A DNA stretch of 23,538 bases, taken from contig CAYSQW010000055.1 of NCBI GenBank assembly GCA_964433135.1, forward strand, positions 1 through 23,538, given 5' to 3'. The translations under genes were made by a program, and so were the position numbers. Positions 14,678 to 22,800 of this stretch are shown here, one piece after another. The number at the start of each line of letters is the position of its first letter. Position 1 is the stretch's first letter. The stretch is from CAYSQW01 sp964433135. Lineage in GTDB: Bacteria; Acidobacteriota; Aminicenantia; Aminicenantales; Aminicenantaceae. Below the pieces are notes generated by a model, which saw nothing but the letters and a program-made list of their open reading frames with translations, did not search any database and was not told where the DNA came from.

Positions 14678-16024
14678 TCAGTAAAGCAGATAAGGTTTCC
14701 GCAGATCCGCGAAGGTATCCAAATCAGCCTGATAGGATTGGACGATTTTTTCGACGTCCATCCCCTCCTCAAGGGCTTCTCGAATGCCGGGGGTTCCCAT
14801 GATAAGATCGAAATAACGGACGTGAAACTTCATCTTTTCCGGATACATGCGGCGGATGGTCGACAGGAGAACGAGGGTCGTGGAGAATGACCGGTACCGG
14901 TTCCTATCCGTCACATGGATCTGCCCCCCCCCGCAGCGCTCCCCCTTGTATTTGGAGAACGTCGGCGTAAACCAAGATTCGCGGAAATAGGCCCCCGGAA
15001 GTTTCCGTTCATTCATCTCCCGGCATAAGCTGTTTCCATCAATCCAGGGAGCCCCCATGAATTCAAAAGGCTTTGTCGTGCCGCGCCCTTCGGAAATATT
15101 GGTGCCTTCCAGAAAAACCTGTCCGGGATACACGGCGGCGGTGTTCAGCGTCGGCATGTTGGGCGATGGATTGACCCAGGGCAGGCCGGTTTCGTCGAAC
15201 CACATTTCGCGTTTCCATCCTCGCATGGGGACGACATGCAGATCCACCTTCCCATCCATGAATTCACCGTTGAATAATCCCGCCAATTCTCCGATCGTCA
15301 ACCCATGGCGCACGGGAATGGGATAGAGTCCCACGAAGGAACTGAACTCCGGGTATTCCAGCAGCGGACCTTCCATGTCGATCCCGTTTATCGGATTCGG
15401 CCTATCCAGGACGATGAAAGGGATTTCCGCGTCCGCGCAAGCCTGCATGCAGTAGGCCATGGTCGAAATATAGGTGTAGATCCGGGTGCCGACATCCTGC
15501 ATATCGAAAACCATCACATCGATTTCCTTCACCATGTCTTTCTCAGGAATTTTGCCGGTATTTTGGGTGTCGAAGGCGCGCATCGTGGCGTCGATACCTT
15601 TAAGCATCCCGGTGCTCGGCTTTTCGAATGGACCGTAAAGGCTGAAAACCGGCAGATCGAAAACATCATCCATGAAAAACGGAACGGACTCTCCCGCTTG
15701 AGCATCGCCCCGGATCCCATGTTCGGGTCCGTACAGCACCGCGAGGTCGATTTCGGAGTGCTCTATCATCAACGTCACTCCGCTGAACAGGTCTGCGTTC
15801 ACTCCCGTGGGATTCGTCACCAATCCCACCCGCTTGCCCCCCACCCAGCGGGCCGGAGTTTCCAGAAACACCTCAAGCCCCAAACGAATCCTGAAAGATT
15901 CACCGAATTGCCGAGCGTTTCTCTCCGTCGAGCGGCATGCCGCGCTTCCGGAAAGAAATATAAGCGCCACGGCAAAAGCCGACCTTCCAACGAATTTCAT
16001 CAACCGCCGGTCTTTTGTTTTCAT
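14678..16024 (-). CDS. namZ: NamZ-type exo-beta-N-acetylmuramidase (DUF1343), exported, with EF-hand-like insertion
   Basis: A 448-residue DUF1343/GH171 protein. Characterised NamZ removes terminal MurNAc from peptidoglycan fragments. Family motifs: VGLVTNPTGV (66-75), YGPEHGIRGDAQAGE (98-112), FDMQDVGTRIYTYISTM (173-189), LDRPNPING and RHGLTIGEL. The N-terminus is a signal sequence with C30 after LSGSAA. It may be a lipoprotein, but the -3 residue is Ser, so ordinary Sec cleavage is also possible. Residues about 145-169 form an insertion between MLKGID and VMVFD, which are normally adjacent in the family, and it reads like an EF-hand loop (D152 to D163: DTQNTGKIPEKD). GGAAAGGAGAG is the ribosome site. 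An aminotransferase gene lies 64 bases upstream on the same strand. Confidence 0.9.
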   Translation of the reverse strand: MKTKDRRLMKFVGRSAFAVALIFLSGSAACRSTERNARQFGESFRIRLGLEVFLETPARWVGGKRVGLVTNPTGVNADLFSGVTLMIEHSEIDLAVLYGPEHGIRGDAQAGESVPFFMDDVFDLPVFSLYGPFEKPSTGMLKGIDATMRAFDTQNTGKIPEKDMVKEIDVMVFDMQDVGTRIYTYISTMAYCMQACADAEIPFIVLDRPNPINGIDMEGPLLEYPEFSSFVGLYPIPVRHGLTIGELAGLFNGEFMDGKVDLHVVPMRGWKREMWFDETGLPWVNPSPNMPTLNTAAVYPGQVFLEGTNISEGRGTTKPFEFMGAPWIDGNSLCREMNERKLPGAYFRESWFTPTFSKYKGERCGGGQIHVTDRNRYRSFSTTLVLLSTIRRMYPEKMKFHVRYFDLIMGTPGIREALEEGMDVEKIVQSYQADLDTFADLRKPYLLY

Positions 16025-16088
16025 TTCACGGCTCTCCTTTCCGGTTTGTCGTATTCCACGAATCCGGATCCGGACGGCATTTATGCGT

Positions 16089-17207
16089 TCATGCTTGGAG
16101 TTTCTTTATCTCATTCCCGATACGCGCAAGCCCTTCATGTAAAAAATCAGGTTCGGCTCCCATCCAGATACGCAAAAATCCTTCCATCCCCAGATGGATC
16201 CCGGGGACGATCAATGTATTCTGGTTTTCCATCACGCGCCGACTGATCTCCAGGCTGGGCACTTCGGATCGATACTTGAGAAAACAAAAAGCCCCCGCAT
16301 CCGGGGGACGGAAAGTAAAAAAATCACCGAAGCTTTCAATCCATTCCCGCATGATCGGAAAATTATTCCCCAGAATTTTCCGCGTCCTCGCGTAAAGCCG
16401 TCGACGATTTTCAGGCATGACCGCGGTTCGTGTCATGATATCGGACAGCTTATTGGGCCCTATGGTGATGTAATCGTGCTGACTCCAACAGTCGGCGATC
16501 AAGTCTTTCGGCCCGATGATCCATCCGATGCGGATACCGGGGATTCCATAGGCTTTGGAAAGCCCACCGGTTACGATCACCCGATCGCTCATTCCCCAGA
16601 AGCTAGGGGTTTCCTCACGCTCCCGCTCGGCACCGATATACACCTCATCCGCCAGCAGAAACGCTCCCATTTTTTCGCAGCGGTCCACGATACGGCGCAT
16701 GGATTCTTTCGAAAGGACGGATCCGGTAGGATTATTGGGGTGAGAAATGTATACGATACGCGTTCGCGGCGTTACCACCCGTTCAAATTCCTCCCAATCG
16801 GGTTCCCAGCCGCATTGCGATTTCAGAGTAAAGGTTTTGACCTCGGATCCCAGGCTTCGCGGAATTCCCCACATCTGCATATAATTCGGGATCTCGAGGG
16901 CCACCTCATCCCCGGGTTTCATGGTTGCAAGACAAATCATGTAATTAGCTTCCGAAGTGCCGTTGGTCACTTCGATCTGATCGATGGAAGCGCCCGGATA
17001 ATTCTTGGCCAGTTCTTTTCTCAGGGCGATCGTACCGTTGGACTGGCTGTATCCGAGCGGCATATGCATCACGGCTTCAAGGTCGAATCCCATTTCAATA
17101 AGTTCGGCCAGGGTGACCGCGCGTATTCCGCTTTCACTCATGTCATATTCGACCAGATTTTCCCAGGTCGACTGCATTCGTTCCATTTCAAAAGGCTCAA
17201 TTTTCAT
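16089..17207 (-). CDS. Class I/II PLP-dependent aminotransferase
   Basis: A 372-residue fold-type I aminotransferase. Motifs: SHPNNPTG (155-162; N159), D187 and Y190 in LLADEVYIG, the Schiff-base lysine K218 in TGGLSKAYGIPG, R226 for PLP phosphate in GIRIGW, and the substrate-carboxylate arginine in GFLRIWMG near the C-terminus. The family does not fix the substrate. Cytoplasmic. It lies between the kinase/HD-GYP gene (86 bases upstream) and namZ (64 bases downstream), all on one strand, so amino-acid or cell-wall metabolism is possible. A direct repeat covers the ribosome-site region. Confidence 0.88.
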   Translation of the reverse strand: MKIEPFEMERMQSTWENLVEYDMSESGIRAVTLAELIEMGFDLEAVMHMPLGYSQSNGTIALRKELAKNYPGASIDQIEVTNGTSEANYMICLATMKPGDEVALEIPNYMQMWGIPRSLGSEVKTFTLKSQCGWEPDWEEFERVVTPRTRIVYISHPNNPTGSVLSKESMRRIVDRCEKMGAFLLADEVYIGAEREREETPSFWGMSDRVIVTGGLSKAYGIPGIRIGWIIGPKDLIADCWSQHDYITIGPNKLSDIMTRTAVMPENRRRLYARTRKILGNNFPIMREWIESFGDFFTFRPPDAGAFCFLKYRSEVPSLEISRRVMENQNTLIVPGIHLGMEGFLRIWMGAEPDFLHEGLARIGNEIKKLQA

Positions 17208-17211
17208 GTGT

Positions 17212-17238
17212 TTATCCCTTTTTTACGTTATCCCTTTT
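17212..17238 (-). repeat. 11-base direct repeat overlapping the aminotransferase ribosome site
   Basis: AAAAGGGATAA occurs twice on the minus strand (forward 17212-17222 and 17228-17238), 16 bases apart start to start. The copy nearest the gene supplies the Shine-Dalgarno (AAGGGA) for the ATG at 17207. It may be a regulator site or simply a duplicated leader segment. Confidence 0.45.
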
Positions 17239-17293
17239 CATCGTCAAGGAAAATACTCTCACGAAGGGCCTTTGCATCCGCTCGAGTTATTTA

Positions 17294-19831
17294 TCATATT
17301 GTTTTGGAAGCACCTTTTTTATCAGGCCTATCTGCAAAAGTGCCGCTTATTTCAAGGAAATGCTGTACCACGTTGGGATCGAAATGGGTTCCCGAACATC
17401 GGGTGATTTCTTTGACCGCGGCCCAGTGCGAAGCGCCTTTTCTATAAGGACGTTCCGATGTGATGGCGTCGTATGCATCGGCTACAGCCATGATCCTTGC
17501 GCCCAGCGGAATCCCCAATCCCTTCAGGCCGTCTGGGTATCCGGTTCCGTCATAATGCTCGTGATGCGAACGCACAACCATGGATATTTCCTTGAGTTCG
17601 ACCATCGGTTTGAGGATTCCCTCGCCGCGAACCGGATGTTCCTTGATCACGGCATACTCTTCATCCGTCAACGGGCCCGGCTTGTTGAGAATGCTCTCAG
17701 GAACAGCGATTTTGCCGATATCATGAAGAAGAGAGGCCAATTCGAGATCTTCCATCTCTTTGGTGCTGAAATCCATACTCTTGGCTATCTTCAATGTGAA
17801 TTCCGTCACCCGAGCCGAATGATGCCGCGTGTACTCGTCCTTGGCGTCAATGGCGGTAACCAGAGATTTCACCGTCGACAGAAACAAAGAACGCTGCTGC
17901 TCCACCAGATCGGATGTCCGCATTTTCAAGTTTTGATTGGCCAGCGCAAGCTGGGATTCAACCTTTCGAATACGCAGAAGCGATCCGATACGGGCTTTCA
18001 GTTCGATCGAATCGAATGGCTTGGCGATATAATCATCCGCTCCGGCCTCGATTCCCTCAGAGATCATTTCCGCTCCGCTGCGGGCGGTCACCAGGATCAC
18101 GGGTATATGTTTATAGCGATCATCGCTTTTGACCTTCTTACAAAACGTATGCCCGTCCATTCCCGGCATCATAACGTCACAGAGAACCAGATCCGGGCTC
18201 TTTTCTCCCAATATTTTCAATCCCTGTTCGGCGCTGGTCGTCAGTTCAAGATCGAACTCATCACTCAACAGCATTTTCATCAATTTGAGTACTTCGGGGC
18301 TGTCGTCGATCACAAGCAAGAGAATTTCATGGATCTTTTCGGCATCGGGCGTTCCGCCTACGATCTCGATCTTCTCAAGGTCGACCAACTGCAGTCTCCG
18401 GTAATCCGTCAGGATATCATGAACCGTAAGTCCTTCGCTGTCCGTTGCCCTCCGCTTCAAGGAAACGGGCTTGTCCTCCACCCGTCTATCCAAGACATCC
18501 GGCCCGTAGTGCTTTTGTCCTTTCATCAGATCGACGACAAATCGTGAGCCTTTCCCTGTTTTGCTTTCCACCCGAACACTTCCCCCGTGAAGATTGACGA
18601 TCTCACGAACCAAGGAAAGCCCGATTCCCGTTCCCTCATGAAGGCGTGACTTGGAACCATCGACCTGTGAAAAGCGGTCGAATATGCTCTTATGCATCTC
18701 GGGCGGGATCCCGATTCCGTTGTCCTCGACGATCAAAGCGACGGTCTGCTTCTTCTCTTCAACATATACCGTGACTTTTCCTTTGGACGGCGTGAATTTC
18801 AGGGCATTGGACAGCAGATTTAAAATCACTTTTTCGAATTGATCCGGATCGATCGACAGCTCGATCTTATCAGGAGGATGCTGGAAATACAGTTTGATAT
18901 TTTTTTGATCGGCCAGCGGTTTGACACTGTTCAATCTTGAGGATACATATTCGAGGAAATCGACGGTTTTAATTTTAATCCGCATCTTCCCTTCTTCGAG
19001 CTTGTTGAGATCGAGCAGATTGTTGATAAGCTTGAGCAGCATGTAGCCGTTTCGCTGCATGGTTGCCAAGGTATCTTTAAGACCGGAGGATATTTTCCCT
19101 GCTTTTCCATCCAGGATGTTTTTAAGCGGAGCCAGCATCAAGGTCAACGGTGTACGCAGTTCATGGTTGATGTTGGCGAAGAATTGCGTTTTCAATTCAT
19201 CCAGGGTTTTAAGCTTTTCGTTGGATTCCTGAAGCTGGGAGGTCATATCTTCGAGCTGCATGCGGCTCCTAAGCTCGCGCCATCGGATCTTTTCCATAAG
19301 ATAAGAGCCGAGCCCGCCCAAAAGGCAGATCGACGTCAGAAAGAATAGATTGGCGAATACATCCCGCCATCCTCCCTGGCCTCCCGGCATGTTGATGAAG
19401 CTGGGGACGGCATAGCTTGCCCAAATGAACAGATAAAGAATGATGGTCTCTCGAAACGCCAACGGAACGGCGACCACCATCCCCAGGATAATCAAGTAAA
19501 GTCCCTGGACATATTTCGCCGCGAACCCGCCCAAAAACTGGATCATAATGGCGATTCCGGCGACATCGAATATCGTCAACGCCTTATCGATATTGACATA
19601 GCCGCGGTTGGTTTTGATCCGGTCGAGCAGAAAATAAAGGCCGGCATGTGCGCCGAGAACTCCCAATCGGATTGTCAGGAGAAGCTTGAAATAGGCGCCT
19701 GCGTAAACGGCGTCCAAGACCAGAAAAAGAAGATAGAGAACCGCGCTCATGATGATGATAAGCCGGGTTCTTCTCTTCAACTCATATGTCGTATACAATC
19801 TTTCCTTGAAGGCGGAATCTTGCCTATTCAT
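17294..19831 (-). CDS. Membrane hybrid histidine kinase fused to receiver and HD-GYP c-di-GMP phosphodiesterase
   Basis: An 845-residue fusion. About six transmembrane helices fill residues 22-180, with little outside the membrane, as in kinases that sense lipophilic signals. A coiled linker (185-212) leads to HisKA with H223 in ANINHELRTPLTLML, then an ATPase domain (NLLSNALKFT, DNGIGIP, GTGIGLSLVREIV). The receiver (about 503-620) has D509-D510, phospho-acceptor D552 in LCDVMMPGMDG and K604. The HD-GYP domain (about 648-830) has H703-D704 and intact HHEHYDGTGYP (756-766). It should autophosphorylate, pass phosphate to its own receiver and control c-di-GMP hydrolysis; known systems such as RpfC/RpfG split these parts between two proteins. 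The start overlaps the preceding stop by 8 bases with GAGGAG in front, so it is translationally coupled to the PilZ fusion gene. Confidence 0.93.
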   Translation of the reverse strand: MNRQDSAFKERLYTTYELKRRTRLIIIMSAVLYLLFLVLDAVYAGAYFKLLLTIRLGVLGAHAGLYFLLDRIKTNRGYVNIDKALTIFDVAGIAIMIQFLGGFAAKYVQGLYLIILGMVVAVPLAFRETIILYLFIWASYAVPSFINMPGGQGGWRDVFANLFFLTSICLLGGLGSYLMEKIRWRELRSRMQLEDMTSQLQESNEKLKTLDELKTQFFANINHELRTPLTLMLAPLKNILDGKAGKISSGLKDTLATMQRNGYMLLKLINNLLDLNKLEEGKMRIKIKTVDFLEYVSSRLNSVKPLADQKNIKLYFQHPPDKIELSIDPDQFEKVILNLLSNALKFTPSKGKVTVYVEEKKQTVALIVEDNGIGIPPEMHKSIFDRFSQVDGSKSRLHEGTGIGLSLVREIVNLHGGSVRVESKTGKGSRFVVDLMKGQKHYGPDVLDRRVEDKPVSLKRRATDSEGLTVHDILTDYRRLQLVDLEKIEIVGGTPDAEKIHEILLLVIDDSPEVLKLMKMLLSDEFDLELTTSAEQGLKILGEKSPDLVLCDVMMPGMDGHTFCKKVKSDDRYKHIPVILVTARSGAEMISEGIEAGADDYIAKPFDSIELKARIGSLLRIRKVESQLALANQNLKMRTSDLVEQQRSLFLSTVKSLVTAIDAKDEYTRHHSARVTEFTLKIAKSMDFSTKEMEDLELASLLHDIGKIAVPESILNKPGPLTDEEYAVIKEHPVRGEGILKPMVELKEISMVVRSHHEHYDGTGYPDGLKGLGIPLGARIMAVADAYDAITSERPYRKGASHWAAVKEITRCSGTHFDPNVVQHFLEISGTFADRPDKKGASKTI

Positions 19832-22800
19832 GGGAGCTCCTCATTTTGGCCACGACGATATATCCTTGGGGAGGATTTCCGAAAGTTTGAATGGTCCTGA
19901 GAACTTCCCATCCGGCCTCCTCAAGCAGTTCATCAAGTTTTTCCGGATCGAAGAAATCGAAGGCTCCCGCTTCTTCCAATTCGGTCAGAGCCTGCGCATC
20001 ATTGAGGAATGAGCGCAGTGAATCAAGCAGCCGGGCTTTCGGCCATTCCGGGGGCAGTGCTTCCGCCGGCATGGCTTCGATTTTGTCCAGAACCCGGGTG
20101 AAAGGCCCTGACGCGTCAGTATCCGGACGCATGCTTGAGAGAACCAACAGACCGTCGGGATGCATGATCCGTCTTATTTCACGCAGGGTTTCAACGGGAT
20201 TGAAAAGATAAGAAAGCACAAGGCTTAACAAAATTTTATTGAAATATCCGGATTTGAAGGGAAGATGCAGATCCTTCTCTCCATCCCCCTGGAAAACCAA
20301 ACGCCGAAAAGAAGGATTCCCCTTCAAGCCTCCGTTTATGAAACGCGCCGCCATATTGAAATCCTTGATGATTCGGTATTCGGGCAGTTCGAACCGCCCC
20401 CTCAGCCAATCATCGATCACGGAATCCAAAGGACCGCCCCGAAGGATGCGGTGGAGGCGCGGTGAATAATTTTCCTGTATCTTCATGGCGCTTTTCAGAT
20501 CCAGATTCTCGATTCTGTCGGCCAGTTCCTCAAACCCCGAGATTTCACCTCTGAGAAAACGCTGCACCGGAAGATATCGGTTGGTTTCCGCATCGAGGCA
20601 CACTCCGTGAATAGGCTGACGGATATTCAGGCTCTCTGCAAGCTTGGATATCTTGGCGCATGCATGTTTCATCGCTTCGGGAACCAGATCGGCTATCGTG
20701 ATAAACGAAGGAAACGGAGGTCCGCTTCGCAGCATATGTTCGATGAAGTTGCCGGTCCCCCCCCCCAAATCGAGCAGACGATCCCGCGTTTCAAGATCGA
20801 GAGCCCGGCGCTCATCCTCCATCATCTGCATATAATCATCCGACCAGGCGAAGATATCGAAGCCCATCAGGTCGTTTTCACCGACGAGGTATCGTTCCCA
20901 ATATGCTTTTCGATTCTTGAGTTTACGCGGAGGGAGTCGATCTTTTTCAGCCCGAAGCATTATCTCCAGATTTCTCTTCTTGGGAGAGACGGGCTGGATC
21001 ATTTCGCCATGAAGATGCCGATGAACCAGAGATGTGATGATTCCGAATAGCTGGAGCGCCTCCCTTGACGTTCGGGCGTTGTGACCGAGGGGAACGGATA
21101 TGACCTCCCGACGTCCTGCGGCTTGAACGCTCATGACGTCCCGTACGAATGCGGGCTTGATCCATTTGTCATGCTTTCCGTAAATCCAGGTGATCGGGAT
21201 ATCGAAATGCCGCATATCCTCACGAGCTTGATCCAGGGTCGCAACCCGATTGTCCACCACATCACCGGCATAGGGTTCTACACTGATGAGATTACCCAGG
21301 ACCGGCCTGACGCCCAATTTTATTCCCAGCTGATACTGCTCCAGAAGGTCCAAACCGCAGTTGACGCGATTCATGAGATTGCGAAATTCCAGTGTCCCCA
21401 TACAAGATATCCAGTAATCGATCCTGCGCCGGCAATTTTCATTCCTCAGAACGATCCGGGTTTCCAGGGCCGAGAGAGAAAAGCTCACCAGGATGACGCC
21501 GCTGGCCTTGAGTTTGGGATTGATCCGAAGCCAATCCAAAACAGCCTGTATATCCCTGGCTCCCTGGCTGATATTGGCATTCAGCATTTCATAAGGCGGT
21601 TCACTGGCTTCCGGATCCTTATAGCTTTCACCTTTTCGGCGCACTCCGTCGAAACGGATGACGGCCAGCGGTTTTCCCTGCAGCTGAAAATTTTCGACCA
21701 AGGTCAGAGCAAGGCTGAATAAGGTTTCCTTTGTTTTTCCAAACGCCGGCGGAATGAGAACCACCGGAACCGGTTTATGATTCAACGGCATCGAGATATT
21801 CAGAAGTCCGACGATTTCCTCTCCTTGCTGATTCTCCAGTCGAATCACTTCCGGCGATTTGCGCGATAACTCGCTCAGATCCGTAGCCCTTCTCAATTTC
21901 GCACGTTTTCGGGTTTCGTTTTCCCGATTTTCATCGGAAACAGGATTTGAGATATCCGGTGTCTGAACGGCCTGGATATTCATCCGGCCGATCCCGAACT
22001 GGATGCCGTACTTCATTTCATCCGAGGAATCGCTTCCGGCCCGTGTGACATAGCGAACTTCCCCGCTTTCTTCCCAAAGGAACTTGTCTCCCTCATAAAT
22101 TGACATTGTTTCGATGGGGGTTCCTTTCAGAAGTACGGGAGCATTTCTGTCCCCGATAAAACAAACGCCGCTCCGGCTGATATCGGTAATATGTCCTTTG
22201 ATCATCCCGGAGTGAGGATATGGGAGCGGAATCTCGATCCGAAAATCCCCGATGGGTTGGATCCGGTTTTCATTTCTTTTTTCGGAATAGAATACGACAT
22301 GCGGGTAAAGACAATCCATCCGCGTGCCTTCCGCGAAAAAGCGGTTGATAACCGTCTCGAAATTATAGGTCGCGTAACCCAGCTGGAAGGAAACGAAAAT
22401 CAAATCCGAAGTTTTGAACTTCACATCGAGTTTTTCCCCTTCGAAACGGCATGTAAAAGGCGGTTGAAAATCAGTCATCCGCATAATTTCCGGAGTCCGC
22501 TGATTCACTCGCATCAAAACAACTTCGGTCCCGGATCGGACGGCTTCATGCAACAGAGATGCGATTTTGTCTTCATTCTCGAAGAGCACCATCTCATCCG
22601 TTTTAAGGAACGGATAACGTGTTTTAAGCTTTTCCATGTCCCGCAGCATGATGCTGTCTGAAAGAGAACGGGCCAGCGATATCCGGCTTCCGTTTTCCAT
22701 GTCCAGAAACCGCACTCCCACTCCCCCCATCTCATCATCCTTGCGTACAATGGAGCCCTGAACGGTGTGGGCTTTCCCGTCAGGAAGGATGATCTTGAGC

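Noticed and set aside
15305..16246. Plus-strand 313-codon open frame opposite namZ
   Set aside because: His/Arg-rich shadow of a well-supported gene, with no ribosome site.
16194..17447. Plus-strand 417-codon open frame opposite the aminotransferase
   Set aside because: Shadow frame: the minus strand carries all PLP-enzyme motifs in this interval, and this frame continues past that gene into a gap with no start signal.
17360..18547. Plus-strand 395-codon open frame opposite the kinase/HD-GYP gene
   Set aside because: It mirrors the codons of a clear minus-strand enzyme; its composition is not protein-like and no motif is visible.
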